The position numbers and the translations under genes were made by a program. From assembly GCA_021432635.1 (NCBI GenBank), contig MU270036.1:522182-586181 (forward strand): a stretch of 64,000 bases of DNA, written 5' to 3'. A model generated the notes under the pieces. That model was not told the DNA's origin. It saw nothing but the letters and a program-made list of their open reading frames with translations, and did no database searches. This document shows, one piece after another, positions 1 to 11,586 of this stretch (positions within the stretch are counted from its first letter, which is position 1; each line of letters starts with the position of its first letter). Source of the stretch: Thozetella sp. PMI_491 (Eukaryota > Ascomycota > Sordariomycetes > Chaetosphaeriales > Chaetosphaeriaceae).

Positions 1-623
1 GGCAAATATCACTTGGCAGGCAATGGGGAGCCTCCAGGCGAGAGAACCCGAGGTAAAGCTCATTCCGTAGTCGAACCAGTAAGCAATTTCGATCCCTACG
101 CCGACAAACAGGGGCTCGGATGATACTAGACGGCCACGCTTGTTCGCCTCGCAGAGCTCCGACTGGTACATGGGCACGGTAGATGTCTCAATACCGGTAC
201 CTATCCCCGTTATGTATCGTGCGATCATTATGTGCGGGACAGTGAAGGCACAAGCCTGCAGCGCTCCTCCGACCTAAGACGGTGGTTAGAGGAGCCAACC
301 TCCTAGGAAGCCGCAATAGAGGAGAAAATTACAATGATGAAGCACATGGCAATCCACATGGCAAGTCTTCGGCCAGTCTTTTCGCAGAAGAAGAAGGCGA
401 GGATGCAGCCGCTGAAGCATCCTAGGTTGTATATACTAACGATGATGCCCTCTAAGGCCGAATTGGGGTGGCCAAAGGTTTCTAGGAAGTCCTCATTGCC
501 GACAATACCGCTAAAGACCCCCTGATCGTAGCCGAACAGTACGAAAGCAAGCTGGCAGGATATCGTTATAGCGAGGCGCAGACTGCGGCCACTGCCGAAG
601 AGGTTGAAATGTGGCGTCTTCAT
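1..623 (-). CDS. MFS sugar (hexose) transporter, 5' part
   Basis: N-terminal part of a sugar porter that runs off the left edge. Exons on the minus strand are 623-333 and 273 to beyond 1. A 59-nt intron (332-274) has a TCTAAC branch site and joins MCFII to VGGALQ, the usual family sequence. The start is the ATG at 623 (MKTPHFNL). Seen: FGYDQGVFSG in the first membrane segment, the GRR loop after segment 2 (EKTGRR), and TGIGTG in segment 4. These are hallmarks of fungal hexose/quinate-type carriers in the plasma membrane. No break is visible. The substrate cannot be told from this fragment. Confidence 0.9.
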
Positions 624-1768
624 AGTAACATTCACTCGGCTCTGTCAAGATGGGAGCCTCGTATCCTAGGTTTAGGGGAGCAGCTAAGAGGTATTGGTAA
701 AGCGTGTGAAAGGGGTAGTGGAGTATACATGTAAGGTAGTAAAGAGCTTGTGTGGGTGGTGTCTTCTTATACGACTTGGGCGGTTCAGGAGAGACGTTAG
801 TGGGATTGGGGCAGAGCTCGGGTTGATCATGGCCCGACTGGGAGCATGGCTACATAATGAGACGACCTCTCCCCAATATCATGCATCAGTTTGATAATGA
901 TCACAGGCCCCTTCCTCCGCAGTCGCAGCTTTGGGCGGGGGTGGAATGTTGGGGTGTGTAGCGCATACATGCCTCTGCATGTGACGTCAAAGTCAGCTTT
1001 TAGATTCACGGTTGCCAGCGCGGAGTGGCTTCATGGGCTCCTAACGCCCCACCAGGTCTCCCCTTACCCATGCACCGGCAATTGGAACCGACGGCGTTGG
1101 TGCTTGGCGGGGCAAACAGAATCGGCGAGTGTCCGGGGCACAAGGGAGCAAAGTCGCATCCGCCCCGCTCAGCTTGCCGAACGAAACTCCCGCCCGGCGG
1201 CACATTGCCGTACAAAGTGGCCCGCCAAGGTCGGGGACAGGGAATAGCACGGGCGATGTTGGTCCTGCATACTCAAATTACGCGCTCCAGTCAACGGACG
1301 AGAATAACCCACCTCGCGAGTCACGGGAGCGCGAGCTTGGGTGCTTATTAGGCGACTCTCATACTGAGCTGTGTTGCCCCGCGCACGACCGCAGAGTAGG
1401 AGCCTTGGTAAGGAGTCATGGTATTATTGGGTAGAGCCAGTACAAGGAATAAGTAGTAGTTTACCTGCCCTCTGGGTGAGCTTGTTGAAGTATATAGGCG
1501 ACCTTTTCTGCGCTGCACAGTCGACAATGTTCAACCTTGTCAACTTCCTAACTACTCAGGATGCCCTACCGCAGCCGATATTGCGATATTCCCTGGACAT
1601 GCTAGACACGCTAGATACGCTAGACGTCACGAACGAAGCTGTTGCAGCTGCTAGCATTTCACTATTGCCTGACCCAAAGGTTTTACCTCGTCCAGAGACT
1701 ATACTAGATGTAGAGGCGGTTGCTCTCGGCGACTCTGGTTCGCGGCATGAGAACGAGGTCTCCGCTAA
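624..1768. other. intergenic, upstream of the sugar transporter
   Basis: No convincing gene. A frame of about 200 residues is open on the plus strand from 1371 (first plausible ATG 1527) to 1994. It has low-complexity LDTLDTLD wording, no family signature, and overlaps a better-looking frame described next. Confidence 0.4.
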
Positions 1769-2115
1769 AGACCTCGGTCTAAAGGACCAGGATATACAGT
1801 CCTCCTCCATAATCCGGCGGCAGAAGCAATATTTCGGACTGAGAACCTTCTGTTATACAGCCAAGATGTGCGGTCCTATTCCACGGTGTTGCTGCTCAAT
1901 AAACCGAGTCTTGAGACTGTTTACAGCCTGGCTGATGGATTTTACTAGACTGTTCAAAACGGTTGCTTCCATATTGGGACCTCCCGCGGGGTAGCTTCAG
2001 TTGGATTCCCAATCATTGCCCATGAGACAGAGTTCAAAAACAAGCTACGATCCGTAGTCAAAGAAGTCCGAGAGGGCTGTACAGCCTCACGGCCAGCGAC
2101 ACCAGGCGTACACTG
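1769..2115 (+). pseudogene. decayed coding fragment, family not recognised
   Basis: One plus-strand frame reads as ordinary protein (GYTVLLHNP near 1790, STVLLLNKPSLETVY near 1880, GTSRGVASVGFP near 1977) and ends at TGA 2113-2115. It is interrupted once by TAG near 1945, in the context FY*TVQNG, where CAG would fit. A different overlapping frame is open from 1371 to 1994, so the choice of frame is uncertain. I do not recognise the family. It looks like the 3' end of a decayed gene. Confidence 0.3.
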
Positions 2116-2218
2116 AAGTGTGCCCAGCCTTCTTAGGTAGCTATCGGGCTATATACTCGAAGACGGGCCAACGAAACCAATGAGCCTTTCGGCTAGGATA
2201 TAAATGCTCTGCGTTGGA

Positions 2219-4142
2219 TCACTGCCAGACATCGTAGTCTGGAATTCTTTCTTCGTAGTATTCCTCACGAACATTTTGGAATCCGACGTCCGGAGCGTCA
2301 AACGGCCATGGCTCTCCTCCACCACTAGCAAACAGCGCAAATGAAGCGCCCGAGAAGACAAAGTAGTTCGCTGGTGCGAACGCAAGCCACGAAGAGGCCA
2401 AACTAGCAACCCAGACAGGCTGGTCGCTGCCCAAGACGTATCCTAAAGTGTATTTCAGAGGCTCAGCTCGGATGAGCAGCGTCAGGCCTGCTGGGATGTA
2501 AGAACGATTGACGGAAATCTCTTGGTCCTAAATCATAGTTTAGCGGGCGATGCGCAGCGGAGGCACAGTGGCACCTATAGTCCTACCTGTACGGTGGTGT
2601 TCATCCTTAGGGTGTAAAAGAGGCATAGCCCGGTTTGATTGGTACAACCCCGAACTCCGATGTCTTGATGCTGGAACTCACTGAGATATGCCGAGATTCC
2701 CACGGACTGGCGAGGCCCAAAACCGGACTTCGTCGAGAGCAGCGTCGCAGAGAATGTCATGTTGAGCGAGACTTGCTTTCGGAGCATGGCGGCTGGCGTG
2801 TCCCTTTCGCTCAATGAGAAGACATTTGGATTGAAAACCAGCCCGGATTCCGATGGTCGTCCACAACTTGTCTTGTTCCCTCCTGAAAACAAGCGGTAGT
2901 TATTGGTGTATGGGATACGAAGCTGGTACCAACTCGGGTCCAACTCCGGGCCCTCAAACTTGTCGACAAATGGGTCGGGAAATGGTTGCTGATCCGGCTC
3001 CCTCCCGAAGCTTTCGCTAAGCGTAATGGGATTTCCATTATTTAGAATTGGCCATCCATCTTTCCAGGCCACTGTGGTCAAAAATGTCTCACGGCCTAGA
3101 CACTTGTAAGCAAAGAGTTCTTCTCCAAGGTAGCCTAGGCATCAGCGGGAAGGTTCTTACCGAGGGGGGAACTGCCGTTGATCTTCCTTCGGGCGATAAA
3201 AGATGCGTACCAGTCCCCTTCTTTTGTCTCCACAAAGGTAGCATGTCCGGTGGACTGAACAGTCAGGTTGTCATAGCCATAAGCGCCATTGAAGAGTATC
3301 GGATTTTGCGGGTTCGGCGTCCACGGACCTTCTGGAGACGCTGACCTGGCAATGGTAGATCGATGGAGGTCGTCAGTACCACCCTCAGCAATTAACAAAT
3401 AGTAAAAGCCGTCTTTGTAAAACATTTTCGGGCCCTCATCTCGCGCGGCTGCATTATGCTCCATTGTTCCGTTCCATAACGACCTGTACTCTCCGATACA
3501 GTTTCCCGTCTGCAGGCTAATCTCGCATTGATATATGCCCCAAAGCCTATCCACGTTGTTGTTCGGGGCCATTAGGTTAAGGTAAGTCTTGTTTGTAAAG
3601 GGGTCTTGGAATAGCGCAGGATCAATCCCCCACGGTTCGCACCACACTGGATCAGACCAGGTAACGAGGTCTTTGGAGGTGGAGAAGAAGACGCGTGGCC
3701 AGACTCGCGCAACCGGGTCATAAGTCCACCGTGTCATGGATGCCAGATAGAACAGACCATCAATGTAAGATAGTGACGGCGCCCAGGCACCTGCGTTTGT
3801 GTCAGCGGCTGGCTTGGGTTGCTAGCCTTTTACATACCGGCTCCCGTGGGTGTGCCATAGAGTTGAACATGGCGAGGCGATGTAAGGGCGTGTGAGAAGA
3901 GCTCCCAATTTGCTAAGTCATTGGACTTATAGATTGGGATACCCGGGAAGTACTCGAACGAAGAGGTTGCGATATAGTAGGTCTCACCCACTCGTAGAAT
4001 GGCCGGATCCGGGTTCCAACTATCAGTGTGCGGTTAGCCATAGGGCATCGTCTGAGTCTGATTACACTTACCCGGATATGATTGGGTTCTTAATCGCCCC
4101 TGCTACAGACGCAAAGGCGCACAAGCTCGTGAGGATCCTCAT
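2219..4142 (-). CDS. secreted glycoside hydrolase family 43 (beta-xylosidase / arabinofuranosidase type)
   Basis: Five exons: 4142-4072, 4019-3838, 3790-3161, 3095-2587, 2527-2219. The model gives 566 residues with all phases closing. Residues 1-16 (MRILTSLCAFASVAGA) form a signal peptide, so the enzyme is exported. The five-bladed propeller holds the GH43 triad: Asp28 in WNPDP (base), Asp141 in GIDPALF (pKa modulator) and Glu203 in DEGPKMF (acid). The C-terminal half (about residue 300 on) is a beta-sandwich module of the GH43 C2 type, ending EEYYEERIPDYDVW. It probably removes xylose or arabinose from hemicellulose. Which of the two is not decidable here. The neighbouring sugar transporter on the same strand would suit uptake of the released sugar (inference). 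Confidence 0.92.
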
Positions 4143-5037
4143 GGCTGCATTGGCGAGTCGGGTGCCTACTGAGTGACGCTTATCACGGAGATACGTGGAC
4201 TATTAGCAGGCAAGCATCGTAGCCCAGGATTGGGTTACATATGCAAACGGCCAACATGAGTTCAATGCATCTCGTTATATCAACAGCGTGCGCGCAAACC
4301 CATTTGTTATTTCTATGATATATTGCAGGGGTTCCGGTCCGTAGTTTCGCCCGGCGGCCGATCGAGTGCCAGAAGTGGCTCACCTAGCCAGCTTATTCAT
4401 CTCAGAAGCCCCTGTCTCTTAATCTTAAATCCGGGGTCATTTACTGGGGCAACCGGGGCGCCATATTCGGCCGTGCGGGGTAATCTTTGGCAATTAATGC
4501 CATCCTTGAACGACTTGTTTAGAGGAGCTCAACGATGCTGTCGGTATCCTGCCGCATGTAGTCATAACCATATTATAGAATCCTACCCAAATCCTAATTA
4601 AAATTCTTTCTTACTTTTTGCTTGCAGCTGGAAATGCCGAAAGAAAAGAGTCCTTCTTACCTCCCACAAGCTGTGATGTAGCTGTGTTGGCAACCCTAGC
4701 TGCTTCCCCAAATCTAGTGTCGGCAGAGCGGACAAGCTTCGGAGCCGCTCCGAGGCCCGCCTTTTGGCTTCACGTTCCTCGCAGTGTATCCAAATCGCCG
4801 GACCGGTCTTCCCAGGAACTGGTGGTCGCTGTTCTCTTAATAGATAGTTACCGTAACATGTCGTGGGTCAAGGTAGACTTCATATTTTACCCCCGTAGTG
4901 GTATTGACCCGAGTGCTGCTACCTTGGATACACGCTTCCTAGGAGCCCCTAGGGTTTCTACTTGAAGCTTCTACACAAGAAGACCAGGGTTGTAGTCAAC
5001 GCTTGGAATAACAATATGAAGAACTTGAGTTTCCGGC
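4143..5037. other. intergenic, GH43 promoter and FMO 3' flank
   Basis: Open frames of about 90-115 residues on the plus strand (4323-4601, 4618-4965) show no domain, no codon consistency and no splice partners. I see no gene, RNA or repeat here. Confidence 0.5.
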
Positions 5038-7049
5038 TTATGCGCTAGATGTCGTATGATAAGTAGTCAGGCCCTCCTCCAATCCCTTAATCTGAAGGGC
5101 AAGATAGCGCCCGTAATAGCGTGCCAAGGCCAGGTTCCCGCCCATAAACCAGTACCCAGGATGGCCACTCTGGCGCCAGATGGTGCGCCACTCACCCTCT
5201 TCGTCGAATCCCCACACATCTTTCAGCTTATCTGCCACCTCGTCTCCCATCATGATGCGGGCTTGCGTGCGCATATTCTGGTAGCCAGTAGCGAAGACGA
5301 CCTCGTCGGCCTCGAGCTTTGTCCCGTCCGCGAAGAGAATGCCGTCGGGCTGCACCTCGGTGAGCTCCTGGCCCTGCTTGACCTTGATCTTCCCCTCGGT
5401 TATCAGCTGGCTGCAGCCGACGTCGATGTAGTAACCGCCTCCGCGCTGGAAGTACTTGAAGAAGAGGCCCGCGTTGTCGACGCCCTTGTCGATCCTGAAG
5501 CCGGCCCGCTCGAGGGCCTCCAGGGTGGTCTTGTCCATCTGGTTGGCCAGCTCCGTTACTTGGATTTGCTGCGTCTTGGACAAGGGAGTCGGCATGCTCC
5601 ACAGAATTGTGTCGGCGTCTTCAACCTCAGGCGTGCCCTCCTCGGCATACAACGGCCCTAATGCGATCTTAGTAATGGCCTCGGAGGAGACCACACAAGT
5701 CGTGCTACGCTGTATCATTGTGACATCGTAGCCGTTCTCGTAATAGTCCTGCGCAATGTCGTGCCCGGAGTTGCATGATCCCACGACAATCGCGCGCTTG
5801 CCCTGAGAGTTGGGCTGGGCGCCGGGGAACTCGGAACTGTGGCAGAGTCGGCCCTTGAAGGTCTCCATGCCCTTGATGGTTGGGAAGTTCTTTTTTCCCG
5901 AGTGCCCAGTAGCTTGGATGATGTGGCGGGGATGGATGGTTCGTGTCTCCTTGGCGTCTCCGATCTGGCGCTCGACGACGACATTCCACCGCTGCTTCTC
6001 GCCATCCCACGAAGCAGAGACAAAGCTGGTGCTGCACCAGATATTGAGCTCCAGGAGGTTGACATAGGCCTCAAAAAACTCGGCCAATTTATCTTTCGGT
6101 GTGAAGATCGGCCAGTGGTCAGGGAAGGAGATGTAAGGCATGTGGTCGAACCACACTGGATCGTGAAGGACTAGCTGACGGTACCTAGGGAGATAGAAAA
6201 GTCAGAAATGGCTGGTATGGCTTTGGACGAGGACCCATACCTCTGGCGCCAATTATCGCCGACGCGCTCGTTTCGGTCAATGACTAGTGTGTCCACATTC
6301 AGCATCTTTAGACGCGCGGCAGAGGTAAGCCCGCCTTGCCCAGCACCTGCGAATAGGAGTTAGCAACGCATGTAAGACATGTAAAAGGGGGGCCCAGGCA
6401 TACCAATAATCAACACAGCCGGTTCCCTGTCCTCAAAGGCAATTTCTGCCGACCTCTTTTCCTGCCAGTTCTTCATGCCACGACTGCCGCCGTGCTCGCC
6501 GCCCTTCGCTCGCCGGGTCCTCCGAGGCTCCTCAAAGCCCTTCAGCTCGCGGAGGCCGGTGTAGAAGGTCAGGATCTTCCACCCGCCGTCCCGATGGATC
6601 AACCGCACGTGCCCCTGTCCGGTGCCGGTCTTGGTTGTTACAGTGGTGAAGAAGGCAACGCACTTGGACTCTCCGTAGGCATCGAGCTGGTTGACGCCGG
6701 GGGCGCGCGCCGGCGTCGATCGGTCTAGGGCAATGGCTTCCAGCTCACCCCCGCGAAGGACAAGGTACTTTTCGATCTTCTCACGGCCCCTCAACGTGCG
6801 CATGTCCCAGGACAGGCACAGGTGGTCTCTCCAGAAGCCATCTTCGAGGAAAAGGTCGGCTATGGCCTTGAAATTCTTGTCGGCAAAATGCTTGGAGAGT
6901 GCGTCAATCAACTCGCTGGCAGCTTTGTCTGCGTCTAGATCCTCGGGGAGCTTGTCTTTGGGCAGCTCGGCTGGGAGGATGTTGACCGAACCGACCTCGA
7001 TTCGGTTGTCGCTCGGAGCTACAAAGGTGCCGTTGGTGTGGGCCGCCAT
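5038..7049 (-). CDS. flavin-binding monooxygenase with N-terminal NTF2-like domain
   Basis: Exons 7049-6404, 6346-6241 and 6184-5038 give 632 residues. The start is the ATG at 7049 (MAAHTNGTF). Residues about 40-175 are an NTF2/SnoaL-like fold. Then come the FAD-binding GAGQGG (216-221), the FMO/BVMO-type fingerprint FKGRLCHSSEF (360-370), the NADPH-binding GSCNSG (386-391) and FATGY (548-552). It should insert one oxygen atom into a small substrate (N-, S- or Baeyer-Villiger oxidation) using NADPH and FAD, in the cytosol. It is divergent from the CMD-like gene across a 499-bp shared promoter that carries the cluster motif at 7284. The two-domain layout is known in fungi. The substrate is not known. 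Confidence 0.9.
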
Positions 7050-7548
7050 GTTCGTAGACGGCAAGATGGTAGGAGACGAGGACAATAGTAAGAGTAATTT
7101 AAGGAGAGGAATGCCATACCACCCCCATTCCCTCGGGGTCGAACCCTCGTAAAATACGTAACCACATGTCTGAACCCGACTCGCGCCCCCTCAAGATCGG
7201 ACGACTATCCCCTCTTCCCCATCTTGTGGCGTGGGGTACTGTCTTGGGACTGCCACACGTGAGTCCGGGGAGTTGCGGCCGATGGGGACACTAGCATGAC
7301 TCCGGTCCAGGGTTCCTCCATGCTCAAAGCCACCACGAGGTGGAGTTCTTAGCGTTGTGGCACAAGAAGATTCGCTCCGCTATCGCGATGCCAAGTGTCC
7401 GCCCTAAGAGGTGTCTCCACGTTTCTCCAACGGATGAATGTCTCAAATTGAGCCCATTCTTAAGATCTTCTAGCATCCGAAGCAGCGACAAAAGTAACAC
7501 CCCGAAGTTGCTGCATCTCGTGGCCTATCTAGCACTTACGTCTTTCAA
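7050..7548. promoter_or_regulatory. bidirectional promoter of the monooxygenase and CMD-like genes
   Basis: This 499-bp gap separates two divergent starts (7049 minus, 7549 plus). It is rich in CGG and CCG triplets, including CGGCCG near 7276, and contains the shared cluster motif at 7284-7305, almost midway between the two starts. No gene lies inside it. Confidence 0.6.
7284..7305 (+). promoter_or_regulatory. cluster motif copy 1 (candidate Zn2Cys6 site)
   Basis: The pattern begins GGGGACACTAGC and ends ACTCCGG, 22 bp in all. It matches the copy at 8939 at 17 of 22 positions and shares both ends with the copy at 13132. It lies 235 bp from the monooxygenase start and 244 bp from the CMD-like start. 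Confidence 0.55.
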
Positions 7549-8289
7549 ATGGGATCCGAAGCCGCTCTTGCAAATGGCAAGGCCGTGGACAGCGGCCTCA
7601 CCAAGCTGTTCGAAGATCTTGAACAGAGATTTGCGGCAACGAAACTGGGGGATGACCGCTGGTACATTCTCGCGGCAGCATGCTTAGTTGCCGGCCCCGA
7701 TCCCGAAGCTGCTGACCAGCTGTATTTGCACTTGATCAACCAGCCGCGCTACAGCACGAGCGCTTCACGGCAGGCCCTGGTTCGGAGGTTGCGAGAGGCG
7801 CTCGTCAAGTCGATATCGCTCGTCGGTGTGTGTAAGCCCATCGAAGCGATCCTAGCCATCAGCAAAGTCGAGCGAGACGAAGACCGCGACTATTCCACGA
7901 CGCGAGAGGGCTGGCAGTGTGACGAGAGCAACCATGCGCGTGCTATGGAGTGGTACAACAAGATTTATACGCGCAACGCCAAGGACACTATTGGGCTGTT
8001 CAACTCGCACAAGGATTTCGCTTGGATCTCGGCCGAGATCACCTACGGCTTCTACCTGTCGGACCGCCAGGTCCTCGACGATCTCGACACGGAACTCGTC
8101 GTGTTCCCGGCCATCATGTCGCAGAACCTCCCGACCGAGACACACTGGCACATCCGCGGCACCCGGCGCATCGGCGTCTCGAAGGAGGAGACCCAGATGT
8201 TGTGGGATAGCATTAAGCTAGTTGCTAGCCACTTCGGCGTGTCTTTACATAAGGTGCCTACAGTGGATGCAGTTGAACCTGATGTCTAG
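7549..8289 (+). CDS. carboxymuconolactone decarboxylase-like (CMD/AhpD fold) protein
   Basis: An intronless 246-residue protein, ATG at 7549. It is all-helical, with the CMD-type segment from about 110 to 235 (YNKIYTRN, SAEITYGFYLSD, THWHIRG, SKEETQMLWD). This fungal branch lacks the paired cysteines of peroxidase-type AhpD, so a lactone, acid or hydration-type step, or an accessory role, is more likely than peroxide reduction. It is transcribed away from the monooxygenase from a shared promoter, and such pairs are often co-expressed. It probably works in the cytosol on the monooxygenase product (inference). Confidence 0.82.
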   Translation: MGSEAALANGKAVDSGLTKLFEDLEQRFAATKLGDDRWYILAAACLVAGPDPEAADQLYLHLINQPRYSTSASRQALVRRLREALVKSISLVGVCKPIEAILAISKVERDEDRDYSTTREGWQCDESNHARAMEWYNKIYTRNAKDTIGLFNSHKDFAWISAEITYGFYLSDRQVLDDLDTELVVFPAIMSQNLPTETHWHIRGTRRIGVSKEETQMLWDSIKLVASHFGVSLHKVPTVDAVEPDV

Positions 8290-9245
8290 TTTACAGGTTG
8301 TCGCATCTGGTTATGGGACGCCGATTGGAGGCATGGTGCTGCGGGGCTGGAGGGCTGGCGGCATACACGGAGCTTCTCAAAATGGCATTCACTAGAGCGG
8401 TTTAACTAGAAGCGAATATATCTTCGCCAATGGTTCAGCTCAATAATGTTATTGCGCGTTCTCAACTTCTTGTGGTAAACATGGTATGCGCAGAAATCCG
8501 ATTCCGGGGTAGCCTGTACGTACGTTTGCGGCAACGACTTAGTCTGCCAATAGCACGACACAGGTTCGCTTATCAAGGTAGAATGGACACCCCACGATTA
8601 TGGAGATCCCCAAGTATCCAAAACATGGCTCCATGACTCGCGGCCTTTGTCTGCCTTGAACTTGGCACAGCAAGGACGGTTCAGCCTCAGATACGTTGCC
8701 CATCTCAGATGCTGCCCCGATATTTCCGATCGCAGCTCCAGAATCTTGACCACTAGCCTGAAGATCCGATCCTATAGTTCACCTGGCAAGCGATGATGCC
8801 ACCGGACTAGCATGAGAACCAGCTCGGACGCATCATCCGTCCTCGATGCACAAGATTGCGGGGGCGTAGATTGCCCAGAATTTTCCCCCGCATGGGGACC
8901 CCGCGACCCCGCAGCAGGGGGGTTCAAAGGAGCTCGTAGGGGAGACTTGCCATACTCCGGGCTTCCTTTGGGCCACTTTCCCCTCAATTTCCCCGCCACA
9001 AGCAAGGCCAGCCCAGGGAATAGGCGCCGGTCACAACAAGTCTTCGGACGCAAGGGAAGTCCAAGTGGATCGGACTCGTCAATATCCCCCCGGATTTGAG
9101 CAATTTCGGGTCATCCTCCTTGATAGGTCTTCTTGACACGCCGCCCCTCCATCTCGGGGCAGCTAATATCTCTCCCTCTCCATGCGCTGGGCCAGCACCT
9201 CAGGAAGCCACTCTAGTCGAGCGCGGCCAAGCAGGGCCCGGAAGA
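8290..9245. other. intergenic, promoter of the Zn2Cys6 regulator
   Basis: No coding signal. The last 400 bp are GC-rich with runs of C and G (about 8885-8930) and hold the second copy of the cluster motif. Confidence 0.5.
8939..8960 (+). promoter_or_regulatory. cluster motif copy 2, upstream of the regulator
   Basis: Starts GGGGAGACTTGCC and ends TACTCCGG, 22 bp, 286 bp upstream of the regulator ATG. The first ten bases (GGGGAGACTT) and the last eight (TACTCCGG) are the same as in the copy at 13132. Its place before the regulator gene suggests autoregulation (inference). Confidence 0.55.
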
Positions 9246-11586
9246 ATGGAGCAGTCGCCGGCCAACGAATTCGCTGACTTGGACGACACTGCCCCGAAGC
9301 GGCAGCGGCTGTTCATTTCTCGCCAGGTAACGCCTCCCGCCGGTACCCCGTATGGGGTTTTGAGAGTCCTCCGACTAAGACTTTGTTGTGTGGTGGCTAG
9401 GCCTGCGAAAGATGTCGTCTGAAAAAAACGCGGTGCGATGGGGACACCCCCTGTGGCCAGTGTCAGGGGGTCGGAGCCGAATGCATTTTTGGAGATAGGA
9501 AGGCCAGCAGGTATGTATGTACGTGGGGCCCCACGGGGTCAGGTCCAGACCGTGGCTAATAGCTAAATTTCCGCGGCCTAGAAACGAGGTGTCCCTTGGC
9601 ATGATCTTCAATGCCCTGAAGCGGATTGAGACCAAGGTAGAAGGAGTCCGGAGTGGCGAACCCCAAGCCCCAACCTCAAAAGCCAAACGGCAGAGAAGCA
9701 ATGCCACAGTGGCCGCTTCAGTGTCTGAGTTTTCGCATTCCGCCAGTGATAACGATGGGTATCTCGACGCGGAGGGCGACCCAGCAACGCCCAAGGCAGC
9801 CTCTCTGCCGCCTCTACCCCTGGGGGCGTCCCTAGCTGCATCAGCAACTCAGTATCCATCCATCCCATATGCCATCCGCCAAATTCTGCTATGGCCGGCC
9901 GTGCGGAGAATGCTGAGGAGTGACGATCAGGCTGACCATCGCTTCGACCCCATCTATGCCACGATACTCGAACAGAAGCGGGCGGCGCTTCCGCCACCCG
10001 GTCCCTCCAGCGTGGACTGCATGGCAGGGCTCCGCATCTCCGAAGTCAATGCTCTCGCCGATAGCTACTTTTCGACCTTCAATTTGGCGAATCCGATCCT
10101 GGACCGCAAGCTCTTTGTCCAACACACCCTGGGCACGGCCATCAACAGCGACTTTGGGTCCAACATCGAGAGCTGCGTCGTATTGGTCGTCATGGCGCTT
10201 GGCTCTCTCGGCCACCAAGCCCTCCGTGAGGGTGGCTTCGTTGGCGCCTCAGCTGAAATTCCGGGGGCAGGGGGCACCGAGGATGGGATCCCCGGACTGG
10301 CCTTCTTTAATGAGGCTAGGAAGCGAATCGGGTTCCTTCTGTGCGAAAACAGCATCCAGAGCTGCCAGTACTATCTCCTATCTGGGTACGTCTGGACCCG
10401 CCACCCTGGGGTTGGAGACTTGCTAGTCCCCCTAGTCACTAACACATGGGCTAGACTATTCTTCGCGCACCTAACTCGCCCAGTCGACTGGTGGGTGATG
10501 GTCAACCGCGCATGCTTATGCTGCATCTCGTTCTGGGAAAGGTGCAGTTCGCGCCCCTGGCCACCCCTCTCCGACCTCCCCACATGACCGAGGTCCGCTA
10601 ACTTCACGCCCAGGATACCACGCGACTGCGATGAATGGATGCTGGACATGCAGTCTCGCCTGTTCTGGAACACGGCAATGTTCGAGGCAGTGCTCACCCA
10701 AGACCTAGACCTCCCCGTGAGCAAGCTGCTCGACTACGAGGACAAGGTCCCCCTGCCTCGGTTCGTCGAGGTCCCGGGCATCGCGTTGGCCGCATCGTTG
10801 AGCGCCGAGCACGAGGAGCGCGAGTCGCTCTCCCAGTACCATTTTCTCTCGCAGATCGCCCACCGGATCATCCTGACGCGCCTGCGCAACACCATGTTCG
10901 CCAGCCCCGGCTCCAAGCTGGTGGAGCTGTCTAGCCCCGACGATTACCCCCCGCAGGCGCTCGAGGATGAGCTGCTCCATCAGTTTGAGCAGTGGAGACA
11001 CAAGCTGCCGCCGTCGCTGCAGTGGGACAACCAAGAAGTGATCCCACCCGCCACGACCCCGGCAAACATGCTTGTCGTCCCGTGGCTTCGGTCCCGTTAC
11101 GTAATTTCCAGATATCATCTCCGGCGACCTCTCTTGTAAGTTCCCGTGTATATAATACGGTGCGGATAGACCCCTGACCTGACCCTAGTCACCGGGCCCT
11201 TCACCACCCCAATTCTATGTCGGAGCGTGACCTAGAAAAATGCAAAGATGCTCTTGCTCGCATCATGGACTGGACGTCGCTCACCAAGTTATCACTTGTA
11301 ATGCGAAACTGCCTGCCACTCAAATTCTTTATCTGCACCCAGTATGCCCTGTTCGCAACCTATTTCTCATGCTTCCTATCTAATCTGGCTATATAGGCTG
11401 TTCGGCATGATACTCATCATGGATGCCCTCGGTCAATGCGATGTGGTCAAGGTCAAGGAACTAGTCCCAGCAGGCTATGGCGCATGGCGCTTATTTGCCC
11501 TCGATCTCCTCAAGGCATTTGCGCCATGTAGCCCGGCGGTAGCCCGAGACTACGAGATAGTCCTAGGCCTATCCACACCAGAGTGA
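9246..11586 (+). CDS. Zn2Cys6 transcription factor of the monooxygenase cluster
   Basis: Seven exons: 9246-9326, 9401-9510, 9582-10385, 10455-10541, 10614-11135, 11189-11341, 11397-11586. The model gives 648 residues. The zinc cluster is C29, C32, C39, C45, C48, C55 (ACERCRLKKTRC, then CGQC), followed by basic residues and a short linker. The middle homology region (fungal_trans) spans about 180-560, with YYLLSG, RPVDWWVMVNR and RYVISRYHLRR. It is a nuclear DNA-binding regulator. Intron 3 (10386-10454) is 69 nt with no stop, so retention would add 23 residues in frame. The gene sits in the middle of the cluster and carries the shared motif in its own promoter, so it is the natural pathway regulator. 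Confidence 0.92.

Noticed and set aside
7120-7150. GGGTTCGACCC, a T-loop-like sequence suggesting a tRNA
   Set aside because: No matching D-arm, anticodon arm or acceptor stem at the proper distance on either strand.
5056-7152. Plus-strand frames over the monooxygenase
   Set aside because: Shadows of the GC-rich minus-strand gene, with no domain of their own.
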